From Nocardioides terrae (GTDB lineage: Bacteria; Actinomycetota; Actinomycetes; Propionibacteriales; Nocardioidaceae): DNA of 64,000 bases. Below the pieces are notes generated by a model that was not told where the DNA came from, ran no database searches, and saw only the letters and a program-made list of their open reading frames with translations. The stretch spans positions 62,001-126,000 of the forward strand of contig NZ_FOLB01000004.1 in assembly GCF_900112345.1 (NCBI RefSeq), read 5' to 3'. Below, in pieces: positions 32,689 to 43,353 of this stretch (positions within the stretch are counted from its first letter, which is position 1; each line of letters starts with the position of its first letter). The position numbers and the translations under genes are program-made.

Positions 32689-33257
32689 TCGAGCAGGACT
32701 TCGCCGAGGAGATCGCCGACCAGGTCGAGAGCTTCCTGCTCTCCCTGCGCGCCGTGGGGGCGGAGGGCGACGGTGGCCGGGCCATCCCGCTGCTGCTGCT
32801 CGAGGTCAGCCAGGTGCTGCTGGCGGGCGCCCGGCTCGGAGCGCAGCGTGACTTCGAGCCGCGCGAGGAGTACCAGCCCGACGTCGGCCCCGAGGCCGAC
32901 CTCGACGAGTTCCGGCTGCGGCTGGCCGACATCCTCGGCGAGGCCGACACCTACAGCTTCGTCTTCGACCCCTACGCGCCGGAGATCGTGGTCAGCCAGC
33001 TCTCCGACGACCTGACGAGCATCGCCGCCGACCTCGAGAACGGGCTGCGGCACTACCGCCGCGGCGACGCCGACGAGGCGCTGTGGTGGTGGCAGTTCTC
33101 CTACGTGTCCAACTGGGGCAACCTCGCCGGGGCGGTGCTCAACGCGCTGCTGACGGTCGTCTCGCACGACCGGCTCGACACCGAATTCAGCGGCGAGGAG
33201 GAGGACCTCGCGGTGGCCGAGGAGATCCTCGAGGGCGAGGCGCCCGCCGTCCCGTAG
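32685..33257 (+). CDS. DUF5063 domain-containing protein
   Basis: The 190-residue soluble, strongly acidic protein has [17 protein letters not shown] at the start and [32 protein letters not shown] in the second half, the conserved tryptophan-rich block of DUF5063. The family regularly follows recR in actinobacteria and is coupled to it here by ATGA, suggesting a link to the same process, but its role is unknown. The tail is Glu-rich. A palindrome (33276-33289) follows. Confidence 0.85.
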   Translation: MIEQDFAEEIADQVESFLLSLRAVGAEGDGGRAIPLLLLEVSQVLLAGARLGAQRDFEPREEYQPDVGPEADLDEFRLRLADILGEADTYSFVFDPYAPEIVVSQLSDDLTSIAADLENGLRHYRRGDADEALWWWQFSYVSNWGNLAGAVLNALLTVVSHDRLDTEFSGEEEDLAVAEEILEGEAPAVP

Positions 33258-33275
33258 CGCCGGCCCGCGCCCGCA

Positions 33276-33289
33276 CTCCGATATCGGAG
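33276..33289. promoter_or_regulatory. 14-bp perfect palindrome upstream of lysC
   Basis: CTCCGATATCGGAG is perfectly palindromic and sits 23 bp before a TAAACT hexamer (33312-33317) that fits the -10 of lysC, so it overlaps the -35 region. It may be an operator; a terminator for the recR operon is the alternative. Confidence 0.5.
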
Positions 33290-33311
33290 CGAGGATCTCG
33301 CGGCCGCCGAC

Positions 33312-33317
33312 TAAACT
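33312..33317 (+). promoter_or_regulatory. predicted lysC -10 element
   Basis: TAAACT matches the TAnnnT pattern and would give a leader of about 33 nucleotides carrying AAGGAACC before the lysC GTG. No strong -35 is visible; the palindrome occupies that place. Confidence 0.45.
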
Positions 33318-33357
33318 CGGCCGCGTTCTTCCCCTCGACCACCAAGGAACCAGCCTC

Positions 33358-35692
<2,335 letters not shown>

Positions 35693-35703
35693 GGCTGACG
35701 CTT

Positions 35704-35779
35704 GCGTACCGATCGGGGCCAGTGAGCCTGCGGTGGCGTCCCATCGTCACGGCTGACCCTCCCGCCCCGATCGGTACGC
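35704..35779. terminator. large-loop inverted repeat after asd
   Basis: GCGTACCGATCGGGGC (35704-35719) is perfectly complementary to 35764-35779, with 44 bases between. It lies between asd and a convergent membrane-protein gene and may terminate both transcripts. Confidence 0.6.
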
Positions 35780-35786
35780 ACGCCGC

Positions 35787-36467
35787 TCAGACGGCGGTGT
35801 CGATGAAGCGCGCCGTCACCCAGTGCGACAGCAGGTAGGCCGCGACCGTCAGCACCCCGGCGATCACGGCTCCGGTCACCGAGTCGAGCGTGTCGAGCAG
35901 GAACAGCACGCTCAGCACGGCCGCGAGCGAGACGGCCAGGAAGCTGATGCTGCCCGCGCTGGCCACCTTCGCGGCGCGCAGGACGGCGGCCCCGATGACG
36001 ACGGTGACGACGAAGATCAGCGCCAGCAGCAGGAAGCCCGGCCCGCCGCCACAGCTCGTCGTCCCGCGCAGGGACGCGCAACCCCGCAGCCCGCCGTACG
36101 TGCCGAGCACCAGGAAGAGCCCCGCGGCGACGCCGGCCAGCGCGGCCGCGACGTGGCCGTTGAGCGGTCCGCGCGGCGGACGCGGCTGGCGCTCGGCTCG
36201 TGGCGCCGGGCGTTCGGCCGGCGCCTGCTCGGCGGCGAGCTCCTGCGTGGGCGGCGGTGACTGGTCAACCGCCGGGGGCTCCGCGACGGTTGCCTGCTCA
36301 CCGCTGTCCGGGTCCGGCTCGGCTGGCGGTGCCTCATCAACCGTCTGCGCCTCGGGAACGCTCGCCTGCTCACCGCTGTCCCGGTCCGCCGGCGCACGCC
36401 TCCTCCGTCGCCGCAACCCCAGCGACGGCGCCTCGAGAGACGGCCTGTCCTGATCCGCTGACCCCAT
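35787..36467 (-). CDS. hypothetical membrane protein with acidic Pro-rich N terminus
   Basis: The 226-residue protein has a long low-complexity N-terminal half rich in Pro, Ala, Glu and Gln (about 1-100) containing two DSGEQA repeats, then four hydrophobic segments: HVAAALAGVAAGLFLVLGTY, FLLLALIFVVTVVIGAAVL, ISFLAVSLAAVLSVLFLL and a last VIAGVLTVAAYLLSHWV. A pair of cysteines (GCASL and TSCGGG) lies in the first extracytoplasmic loop. No family is recognised. The start is not marked by an obvious ribosome site. Confidence 0.6.
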   Translation of the reverse strand: MGSADQDRPSLEAPSLGLRRRRRRAPADRDSGEQASVPEAQTVDEAPPAEPDPDSGEQATVAEPPAVDQSPPPTQELAAEQAPAERPAPRAERQPRPPRGPLNGHVAAALAGVAAGLFLVLGTYGGLRGCASLRGTTSCGGGPGFLLLALIFVVTVVIGAAVLRAAKVASAGSISFLAVSLAAVLSVLFLLDTLDSVTGAVIAGVLTVAAYLLSHWVTARFIDTAV

Positions 36468-36487
36468 GGCCGAAGTGTGGCATGGGC

Positions 36488-37471
36488 TCAGAGCCAGGTC
36501 AGGGCGTCGCCGTGCCCCGTCGCCCAGCCGACCGCCCGGCCGTCGACGGCGAGGCAGAACGGGTGCGCGGTGGCGGCCGGCCGAGACGCGGTCGCGGCGA
36601 TCTCGGGCAGCACCGGGGCGCCCTCCAGGCTGATCCAGTGGCACCGGCCGGCGGCGACCAGCCCGCGCATCCGCGCGTCGAAGCGAGCCCGCGCGGCCGC
36701 GTCCAGGTAGGCCACGGCGGCGCTGTGCTGCACGACGGGCACGCCACCGCTCGCCTCGGCGAGAGCCAGCGCCTCGTCCAGCCGCTCGTGCATGTCGCCG
36801 GCGAGGATCCGCGGCGGCTCCGCCCGGGCCACCTCGATCGCCGCGGACAGCCGCGCCAGGCGTTCGTCCTGCCCCGGCCACACCAGCGCCCGGAGCCACG
36901 ACACGTCGTCGGCCGAGGTCACGTCGAGCGGGTTGAGGTCGACGCCGACGCGGGCGACGACCCGTGGATGGGCGGCGGGGATCGGCACCGGGCCGTCGGC
37001 CGCCGTGGTCAGGACCGGCCCGCCCGAGCCGCGCAGCGAGCCGACGCCCTCCCAGACGTGGTCGAACCGGTCGGGGAAGAGGCACAGCCCGGCGCTGGCG
37101 CCCAGCTCGACCAGCGCCAGCGGCTGCTCGCCGAGCAGGGAGATGGCGGGCACGAGCGCGGTGAGGCGGCCCACCTCGTTGGTCTGCGTGCGCCGGGACA
37201 GGATCGTCGACCGGACGGTGGGCCAGTCCGGTCCGAGCAGGAGGGTCCGCAGGTCGGCGTACGGCCCGGGCGCGAGACCGTGCCAGCGGGCGGCCGTGAA
37301 GACGAGGTTGGCCTGCTGCTTGTCGGTGGGGAGCGTCGAGAGCAGGCCGAGCACCTCGGGGTCGTCGGCGACCCCGAGCGCCCAGTCCTCGTAGCACGGC
37401 GACGAGGTCATCTCGGCGGCGTGGTAGCGGTAGCTCGCCTCGATGTCGGTCAGGTCGGTCAGTGGCAGCAC
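36488..37471 (-). CDS. DUF2332 family protein
   Basis: The 327-residue soluble protein matches DUF2332: ASYRYHAAEMTSSPCYEDW at the start, SRRTQTNEVGR, LVELGASAGLCLFPDRF (a methyltransferase-like glycine loop), GVDLNPLDV and a C-terminal VQHSAAVAYLD. The layout suggests a SAM-dependent methyltransferase relative, but the family function is not established. GTG 37469-37471 is chosen for its strong GAGGAGGA Shine-Dalgarno. It is divergent from the HTH-citrate synthase fusion, with a palindrome between them. Confidence 0.85.
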   Translation of the reverse strand: MLPLTDLTDIEASYRYHAAEMTSSPCYEDWALGVADDPEVLGLLSTLPTDKQQANLVFTAARWHGLAPGPYADLRTLLLGPDWPTVRSTILSRRTQTNEVGRLTALVPAISLLGEQPLALVELGASAGLCLFPDRFDHVWEGVGSLRGSGGPVLTTAADGPVPIPAAHPRVVARVGVDLNPLDVTSADDVSWLRALVWPGQDERLARLSAAIEVARAEPPRILAGDMHERLDEALALAEASGGVPVVQHSAAVAYLDAAARARFDARMRGLVAAGRCHWISLEGAPVLPEIAATASRPAATAHPFCLAVDGRAVGWATGHGDALTWL

Positions 37472-37524
37472 GGTGTCCTCCTCGGGTCCGGGAGATCCAC
37501 CGTGCGCCGTCCGCAGGAGGCCGC

Positions 37525-37549
37525 GCGATGTCGATCGAGTCGACATCGC
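37525..37549. promoter_or_regulatory. inverted repeat between DUF2332 and HTH-citrate synthase genes
   Basis: GCGATGTCGA (37525-37534) is perfectly complementary to TCGACATCGC (37540-37549), with five bases between. It sits in the divergent gap, 54 bp before one start and 32 bp before the other. Such a site is suited to a dimeric helix-turn-helix protein, and the neighbouring fusion carries one. Confidence 0.6.
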
Positions 37550-37580
37550 CGGTCCGGCGCCGGTGCGGGAGAGTGGCCCT

Positions 37581-38714
37581 GTGACGGACTGGATCGCGAG
37601 CGGCGAGGCGGCGCAGCGGCTCGGGGTGAAGCGCGCGACGCTCTACACCTACGTCAGCCGTGGCCTGCTGACCCGCCGCCGCGAGCACGGCGAGAGCCTG
37701 TTCGTCCGCCACGAGATCGACACCCTCGCCCGTGACCGCCGCCATCCCGGCGCACCGGAGGGCCTGCTCCAGATGCGCTCGGTCCGCTCCGCGGTCAGCG
37801 AGGTGCGCGAGGGCGAGCTCTTCCTCAGGGGCGTGCCGCTCGCCGACCTCGCCGACGAGCCGTACGCCGACGTGGTCGATCTCGTCCTCGGCGGGTCCGA
37901 CGTCGACGAGCTCGACGTGCCCGAGCACCTGGCGAGGCTGCCCCTGCACCGTCGCCTGCCTGCGCTGGCCCAGTGGGCGGGCTCCTCGCGCCCGACCGCC
38001 CTCGACGCCGAGTCGACAGGTCGGGCCGCCCGCGGCCTGCTCGATGCCGCGCCGGTGGCGCTCGGTGATCACCACGGCCGGCCCGGCCACCGCACCGCGC
38101 TCCCGGCGGCGCTGTTCGCGGCCCTCAGCGGGCGGGACGGCAGCCGCGCCGAGGTGGCGACCGTGAACACCGCGCTGGTCGCGCTGGTCGACCACGGGCT
38201 GGCCGCCTCGGTCGTCGCAGCACGGGTCGCGGCCTCGGCCCGCGCATCGGCGTACGACTGCCTGCTCGCGGGCTACGCGGCGCTCTCCGGGCGGCTGCAC
38301 GGCGGCATCGCGACGACTGCCGTCGTCACCCTGCGGGACGGGCCGACCGACGACCGGGCGCCGGGCTTCGGGCACTGGCGCCACCCTGACGGCGACCCGA
38401 GGGCGGAGGCGATCCTCGCCCGACTGGCACTCGTCGACGGCGCGGCTCCCGTCATCGGCCGTCTGGAGGAGATCGCCGACCGGGCCGGCCGGCAACCCAA
38501 CGTCGACGGCGCGCTGGCCGCGGTCATCCTCGCCTGCGACCTCCCCGACGACAGCGGGGAGGTGCTCTTCCAGGTCGGCCGGACCCCCGGGCTGGCCGCG
38601 CACGTCGTCGAGGAGCTCGGCGAGGACCCGTTGCGCTGGCGCGCGAAGGACCCCGACGCCTCGTCCGCCGGACGTGCCGCTACTCGATGGCTACCGGGCG
38701 GGAACGTCTCCTAA
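37581..38714 (+). CDS. citrate synthase family protein with N-terminal helix-turn-helix
   Basis: The 377-residue protein fuses a MerR/excisionase-type helix-turn-helix (about 6-48: GEAAQRLGVKRATLYTYVSRGLL) to a citrate/2-methylcitrate synthase-like domain. Catalytic residues are recognisable: His205 in VDHGLAAS, His240 in SGRLHGG and Asp309 in NVDGAL; the usual GHRVY is altered to GHWRHPDGDPRA (264-274). It could be a DNA-binding metabolic enzyme or a regulator sensing acyl-CoA or oxaloacetate. GTG 37581 follows GGGAGAG. Similar fusions occur in other actinobacteria; the role is unknown. Confidence 0.85.
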   Translation: MTDWIASGEAAQRLGVKRATLYTYVSRGLLTRRREHGESLFVRHEIDTLARDRRHPGAPEGLLQMRSVRSAVSEVREGELFLRGVPLADLADEPYADVVDLVLGGSDVDELDVPEHLARLPLHRRLPALAQWAGSSRPTALDAESTGRAARGLLDAAPVALGDHHGRPGHRTALPAALFAALSGRDGSRAEVATVNTALVALVDHGLAASVVAARVAASARASAYDCLLAGYAALSGRLHGGIATTAVVTLRDGPTDDRAPGFGHWRHPDGDPRAEAILARLALVDGAAPVIGRLEEIADRAGRQPNVDGALAAVILACDLPDDSGEVLFQVGRTPGLAAHVVEELGEDPLRWRAKDPDASSAGRAATRWLPGGNVS

Positions 38715-38723
38715 CCTTCGACC

Positions 38724-39308
38724 ATGTCTTCCGAGCTCGACCGCGTCGCCGTCTTCTGCGGCTCCTCCCCGGGCCACGACGAGCGTCTGATGTCCACGGC
38801 GTACGGCGTCGGCCGGGGCCTGGCCGAGCGTGGCATCGGCCTGGTCTACGGCGGGGGTGGGTTCGGTCTGATGGGCGCCGTCTCGCAGGGGGCTCTCGAC
38901 GCGGGCGGCGAGGTCATCGGGGTCATCCCGCGGTCGATGGTCGAGCGCGAGTGGGGCCGGGACGATCTCACCGAGCTGCGCGTGGTGGAGACGATGCACG
39001 AGCGCAAGGCGCTGATGGCGGAGTACGCCGACGCATTCGTGTGCCTGCCCGGCGGCATCGGCACGCTCGAGGAGATCGTGGAGGTGTGGAGCTGGCGCCA
39101 GATCGGCTTCAACGACGACCCGGTCTGCTTCTTCAACGCCGGCGGCTTCTGGACGCCCATGCTGACGGCCTTCCAGGGCCTGGTCGACGCCGGCTTCGTC
39201 CGCCAGGACGTGGTGGACGACGTCGTGGTCGCGGAGACGCTCGACGAGGCGCTGTCCGGTCTCACCGCGCGGATCGGCCGGGAGTTCGGCGACAAGCTGA
39301 GGGGCTGA
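38724..39308 (+). CDS. LOG family protein (TIGR00730)
   Basis: The 194-residue protein is a Lonely Guy-type Rossmann enzyme: VFCGSSPG, VYGGGGFGLMGAV, HERKALMAEYADAFVCLPGGIGTLEEI with the active-site PGGIGTLEE. Members hydrolyse nucleoside 5'-monophosphates such as cytokinin ribotides to base plus ribose-5-phosphate; many bacterial ones have other nucleotide substrates. TAACCT (38712-38717) lies six bases before the ATG, suggesting leaderless transcription. The stop is followed directly by a converging pseudogene. Confidence 0.92.
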   Translation: MSSELDRVAVFCGSSPGHDERLMSTAYGVGRGLAERGIGLVYGGGGFGLMGAVSQGALDAGGEVIGVIPRSMVEREWGRDDLTELRVVETMHERKALMAEYADAFVCLPGGIGTLEEIVEVWSWRQIGFNDDPVCFFNAGGFWTPMLTAFQGLVDAGFVRQDVVDDVVVAETLDEALSGLTARIGREFGDKLRG

Positions 39309-39520
39309 TCAGAGGTCCCGCTCGTAGTAGAGCATCGCGGACCGCCCGGCCCGAACTCCAGGTTGGTGAAGCCGCAGCTCGTGTAGAGCGCACGGGCCGC
39401 CACGTCGGTGACCGAGGTGTTCAGGTCCATCCGGTCGGCGCTGTGCTCGCGGGCGAGGTCCATCGCGGCCTCGAGGAGGGCGTCGTCCGGCCCTCCGACC
39501 CGCAGGTCATCCCTCACCCG
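39309..39520 (-). pseudogene. remnant of a GNAT N-acetyltransferase, frameshifted and N-terminally truncated
   Basis: On the minus strand, DDALLEAAMDLAREHSADRMDLN and TDVAARALYTSCGFTNLEFG are the C-terminal helix and strand block of a GNAT acetyltransferase. Just after GFTNLEFGPG the frame breaks; continuing in the neighbouring frame gives RSAMLYYERDL and a stop at 39309-39311, the normal end of such proteins. A single missing base near 39345-39349 explains this. The acetyl-CoA motif (usually RGxGxG) is degraded and the N-terminal half is gone, so the gene is dead. A sequencing error could explain the frameshift but not the truncation. Confidence 0.75.
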
Positions 39521-39594
39521 GACGACTGTAGCCAGCACCGGCGACGACGGCGCCGCCTTTGCTTCGCGGCCCGCGGCCCGCCAGAGTGACGCCC

Positions 39595-40791
39595 ATGCCT
39601 CTGCGCCCCGCCCTGCGAGCCGCCGCCGCCGTCGGCCTCGGCCTCGCCACCGTCCTGCAGCTCTCCGCCACCGCGCCGTCGTACGCCGACACGACGGTGA
39701 CCCTCCCGGTGGGTGCGACGTCGGTGACGGTCCACGGCGAGGGCAACGGCCACGGGCACGGGATGTCGCAGTACGGCGCCAACGCGGCCGCCAAGCGGGG
39801 CCTGAGCACCAACCAGATCCTCGCGCACTACTACCCGGGCACCGCCGCAGGCCGGGCCGGCGGCCAGGTCCGCGTGCTCCTCAGCACCCGGCCGACGCTG
39901 GTCGTCCGGACCGGCCCGGGGCTGGTGGCCGGCGTCGTCGGCTCCGCGAAGCGCTGGAGGCTGACGCACCTGCGCAAGCGCGCCGCCCGCAAGGCGAGGC
40001 GGTGGAGCATCGCCCCGCTCTCCCCGACGGTGTCGCGGCTCTCCTACCTCAAGCGCGGTCACTGGCGGCGTTACGCCGACGTCGCCGGTCAGCTGCAGTT
40101 CAGCGCGGGCGGCCGGCCGATCCGGCTCGTCGCCGGCGCCGACTCCGGCCTCTTCCGCGGCACCCTCCGCTCGGCGGCGACGTCGGCCACCACCGCCGAC
40201 CGCGACATCGTCAACGTCGTCCCGCTCGAGTCCTACGTGAAGGGCGTCGTCCCCAACGAGATGCCCGCGCTCTGGGCGCCGGCCGCGGTGCGGGCCCAGG
40301 CGATCGCGGCGCGGACCTACGCCGTCCACGAGCGGGCCACCGTGCAGCGCGGCTGGTTCGACGTCTACGACACCACCGCCTCGCAGGTCTACCGCGGCGC
40401 GGGCTCCGAGCAGCGCGCGTCGAGCCGCGCGGTCGACGCCACCCGCGGCCAGATCCGGACGTACGCCGGCCAGCCGGCCTTCACCCAGTTCAGCGCGAGC
40501 AACGGCGGCTGGATGCTCGCCAACTCGACGGCGCCCTACCTCGTGAGCGGTCCCGACGCCTACGACCCGGTGAACGCCTGGACCCAGGTGATCCCGATGA
40601 GCGCCTTCCAGGCACGCTTCCCCTCGCTCTTCCCGTTGCGGTCGATCGCCGTGACGACCTATCCGGGTGCGGGCGGCTGGGTCCAGACCGTTACCCTCAC
40701 CGGGACCAACGGCAAGGTCGGTGCGATCTCGGGTGAGGACTTCCGCGCCTGGGCGGGCCTGAGGTCGGGGTCCTTCCGCTTCACGCGCTGA
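39595..40791 (+). CDS. SpoIID/LytB-domain secreted protein
   Basis: The 398-residue protein has a signal peptide (LRAAAAVGLGLATVLQLSATAPSYA, cleavage after about residue 28), an N-terminal region with HGHGMSQYGANAAAKRGLS and YYPGT, and the SpoIID core (about 200-330) with VVPLESYVKGVVPNEMPALW, AVRAQAIAARTYA and the conserved FSASNGG. SpoIID proteins are lytic transglycosylases acting on denuded peptidoglycan; the catalytic Glu should be the one in NEMP. It is exported and likely remodels the wall. The next gene is another wall-acting protein. Confidence 0.9.
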   Translation: MPLRPALRAAAAVGLGLATVLQLSATAPSYADTTVTLPVGATSVTVHGEGNGHGHGMSQYGANAAAKRGLSTNQILAHYYPGTAAGRAGGQVRVLLSTRPTLVVRTGPGLVAGVVGSAKRWRLTHLRKRAARKARRWSIAPLSPTVSRLSYLKRGHWRRYADVAGQLQFSAGGRPIRLVAGADSGLFRGTLRSAATSATTADRDIVNVVPLESYVKGVVPNEMPALWAPAAVRAQAIAARTYAVHERATVQRGWFDVYDTTASQVYRGAGSEQRASSRAVDATRGQIRTYAGQPAFTQFSASNGGWMLANSTAPYLVSGPDAYDPVNAWTQVIPMSAFQARFPSLFPLRSIAVTTYPGAGGWVQTVTLTGTNGKVGAISGEDFRAWAGLRSGSFRFTR

Positions 40792-40885
40792 GACCTGACC
40801 TGAGCACCTGACCGGCGACGCATGTCGTCGGCATATCGAAAACCGCATACGCCCTGGCAACGCCGGCTCGCGTTGAGTCGTCGGC

Positions 40886-41557
40886 ATGACCTCCCGCCGA
40901 CCAGCACCGAGAGCCACGCGCCGTACCCGCACAACTGTTCCCGTCCTCGCCACCGTCGCCGCGTTCGTCGCGCTGGCGGCGTGCGGCTCTGCGATCCACT
41001 CCTCCGGGCGCGAGGCGACGCCGATCGTGACGGGGACGTCCGCGCAGAGGGTCATCCCCGGTGACCCTCCGGGGCGCCTCCACGACAGCCGCCTCCACCG
41101 CCTGGGCACCGCCGACGGCAAGGTCCCCGACGTCGTGTCCGTCTTCGACGACGACTACCCCGCCGTCACCAAGCTCGACCCGGCCCTGCTCGCCGCCCTT
41201 CGCGAGGCGGCCGAGGACGCGGGCACGGACGGGGTGACCTTCAACGTCAACAGCGGGTGGCGCTCGGACAGGTACCAGGAGCAGCTCTTCGACCAGGCGG
41301 TCTCGGAGTACGGCTCCGAGGCGAAGGCCTCGCAGTGGGTCGCCCGGCCGGGCACGTCGGTCCACGAGGCCGGCCAGGCGGTCGACCTCGGACCCGACGA
41401 CGCCGACGAGTGGCTGTCGCGGCACGGGGCGACGTACGGGCTGTGCCAGACTTACCGGAACGAGCCGTGGCACTACGAGCTGCGACCCGACGCCGTCGAC
41501 GACGGGTGCCCGGCGCCGTACGCCGACCCGACGCAGGACCCGAGGATGCGGCCCTGA
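40886..41557 (+). CDS. VanY-type D-alanyl-D-alanine carboxypeptidase, lipoprotein
   Basis: The 223-residue protein has a lipoprotein signal with lipobox LAAC (Cys33) and a VanY/peptidase M15 domain: SGWRS (123-127), zinc ligands His160 and Asp167 in SVHEAGQAVD, catalytic Glu193 and third ligand His196 in EPWHYE. It would trim the terminal D-Ala of peptidoglycan stems outside the cell. Upstream, 40792-40885 holds an AT-richer stretch (CATATCGAAAACCGCATAC) that may be its promoter. It follows a SpoIID-domain gene on the same strand. Confidence 0.9.
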   Translation: MTSRRPAPRATRRTRTTVPVLATVAAFVALAACGSAIHSSGREATPIVTGTSAQRVIPGDPPGRLHDSRLHRLGTADGKVPDVVSVFDDDYPAVTKLDPALLAALREAAEDAGTDGVTFNVNSGWRSDRYQEQLFDQAVSEYGSEAKASQWVARPGTSVHEAGQAVDLGPDDADEWLSRHGATYGLCQTYRNEPWHYELRPDAVDDGCPAPYADPTQDPRMRP

Positions 41558-41729
41558 GTCGATCCGCTCGGACGGCGAGCCTTGAACCACCGGATGCCGA
41601 ACACCCACCGTGATCGACATCGCCGACGGGCACCGCGTCGTCGAGTACGGCCTGGTCGGCGGTCCCTCGCGACCCCGGGAACAGCAGAGGCTCCCACCGT
41701 CGCGGTAGGAGCCTCATCTGCATGAACAG
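41558..41729. other. intergenic stretch between vanY-like gene and tRNA-Pro
   Basis: This gap holds a hairpin downstream of the tRNA (41687-41715). The rest has a short open stretch starting GTGATCGACATCGCC, which could be a gene remnant, but no recognisable domain is present. Confidence 0.3.
41687..41715 (-). terminator. hairpin downstream of tRNA-Pro
   Basis: GAGGCTCC (41687-41694) and GGAGCCTC (41708-41715) form a perfect 8-bp stem with a 13-base loop, about 15 bases after the tRNA 3' end on the minus strand, as expected for its terminator. Confidence 0.6.
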
Positions 41730-41806
<77 letters not shown>

Positions 41807-41860
41807 ATCCGCGAACCCCGGAGGGCTCACGAGTACGGAACCATACCGGAGCCCGATGCG

Positions 41861-42814
41861 TCACCTGTAATCGGCACCCACGAGCGTGAGCAGGGTCGCC
41901 TCGGGGCGGCAGGCGACCCGGATCCGGGCGTACGGCGAGGTGCCCAGGCCGGCCGAGACGTGCAGCCAGGACGACCCCGGATCACCCGGCCGGGAGGCAG
42001 CGGGATGCCGGTGCAGTCCGCGGGCGCGGGCCGGCTCGAGGTCGCAGTTGGTGGTGAGGGCGCGACCGCCCGGGAGGCACACCTGACCGCCGTGGGTGTG
42101 CCCCGCGATGATGGCGTCGTAGCCGTCGCGGGCGAAGGCGTCGAGCACCCGCAGGTACGGCGCGTGGGCGACGCCCAGCCGCAGGTCGGCCGAGCCGTCG
42201 GCCGGGCCCGCGACGGCCGGGAGGTCGTCGTAGGACAGGTGCGGGTCGTCGACGCCGGCGAACGCGAGGGACAGGTCGCCGACCTTCACCGTCGCGCGCC
42301 GGTTGGTGAGGTCGGTCCAGCCGGCGGCGGAGAAGCCGGCGACGAGGTCGCGCCAGGGCAGCTGCGGCACGTTGGTGTGCCGCTTCCCGTCGTCGGGCAG
42401 CACGTAGCGGAACGGGTTGCGCGCCCGCGGCGCGAAGTAGTCGTTGGACCCGAGCACGAAGACGCCGGGGACGTCGAGCAGCGGCCCCAGGGCGTCGTGC
42501 AGCACGGGGACGGAGCCCTGGTGGGCCAGGTTGTCACCGGTGTTGATGACGAGGTCGGGCCGCAGCAGCGCCAGCGACGACAGCCAGTCGATCTTCCGGC
42601 GCTGCGAGGGCACCAGGTGGATGTCGGACAGGTGCAGCACACGCAGCGGGTCGGCCCCGGCCGGGAGGACGGGCACCGTGACACGTCGCAGCGTGTACTG
42701 CCGCGCCTCCCAGGCGGCGTACGCCGTCAGCCCGACGCCGGCGAGCGCGCCGGTCGCGATCGTCGTACCCAGGGCACGGGCGGCGCCGCGACCGGGCAGC
42801 GGGGCGAGAGGCAT
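41861..42814 (-). CDS. membrane-anchored metallophosphoesterase
   Basis: The 317-residue protein has an N-terminal membrane helix (about 14-35) and a calcineurin-like phosphoesterase domain with metal ligands in [27 protein letters not shown] and AGHTHGGQV. It probably faces outward and hydrolyses phosphoesters; relatives include UDP-diacylglucosamine or lipid phosphatases, but the substrate is unknown. ATG 42812-42814 is preferred over an upstream GTG. In M. tuberculosis the orthologue Rv3683 lies beside ponA2, as here. Confidence 0.9.
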   Translation of the reverse strand: MPLAPLPGRGAARALGTTIATGALAGVGLTAYAAWEARQYTLRRVTVPVLPAGADPLRVLHLSDIHLVPSQRRKIDWLSSLALLRPDLVINTGDNLAHQGSVPVLHDALGPLLDVPGVFVLGSNDYFAPRARNPFRYVLPDDGKRHTNVPQLPWRDLVAGFSAAGWTDLTNRRATVKVGDLSLAFAGVDDPHLSYDDLPAVAGPADGSADLRLGVAHAPYLRVLDAFARDGYDAIIAGHTHGGQVCLPGGRALTTNCDLEPARARGLHRHPAASRPGDPGSSWLHVSAGLGTSPYARIRVACRPEATLLTLVGADYR

Positions 42815-42840
42815 GCGGCAAGGCTGCCACAATGCTGTTC

Positions 42841-43299
42841 ATGAGCCTCAAGGAGACGCTGCGCAGCGACCTGACCACCGCGATGAAGGCGCGCGACGAG
42901 GTCCGCTCCTCGACGCTGCGGATGGTGCTGACCGCCATCACCAACGCGGAGGTGTCCGGCAAGGAGGCCCGCGTGCTCAGCGACGACGAGATCATCGGCG
43001 TGCTGACCAGCGAGGCGAAGAAGCGCCGCGAGGCCGCGACGGCGTTCGCCGACGGCGGCCGACCGGAGAGCGCCGAGAAGGAGAAGGCCGAGGCCGCAGT
43101 GATCGCCGACTACCTGCCCGAGCAGCTCTCCGAGGCGGAGGTCGCCGACCTCGTCACCCGGGCCATCGAGCAGGTCGGCGCCGCCGGCGAGGGCATGCGC
43201 GCGATGGGCAAGGTGATGGGCGTCGTGCAGCCCCAGGTCAAGGGCCGGGCGGACGGCGGAGTCGTCGCGGCCGAGGTGCGTCGCCAGCTGGGGGCGTGA
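42841..43299 (+). CDS. GatB/YqeY domain-containing protein
   Basis: The 152-residue protein matches YqeY: SLKETLRSDLTTAMKARDEVRSSTLRMVLTAI, ISSEAKKRREAATAF-like middle, ADYLPEQLSEAEV and a C-terminal GKVMGVVQPQVKGRADGGVVAAEVR. YqeY resembles the tRNA-binding tail of GatB; its cellular role is not settled. ATG 42841 is chosen as the family start; it lies seven bases after CACAAT, a weak leaderless-type -10. It is divergent from the metallophosphoesterase. Confidence 0.93.
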   Translation: MSLKETLRSDLTTAMKARDEVRSSTLRMVLTAITNAEVSGKEARVLSDDEIIGVLTSEAKKRREAATAFADGGRPESAEKEKAEAAVIADYLPEQLSEAEVADLVTRAIEQVGAAGEGMRAMGKVMGVVQPQVKGRADGGVVAAEVRRQLGA

Positions 43300-43353
43300 G
43301 CCTCCGGCCGGCTTCGAGGCGGTCGCTCGCGACCTCCTCAACCGGCGGGGGCG

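Noticed and set aside
41558..41729. Short open stretch starting GTGATCGACATCGCC as a small gene
   Set aside because: It has no ribosome site or recognisable domain and runs into the tRNA terminator; at most a remnant.
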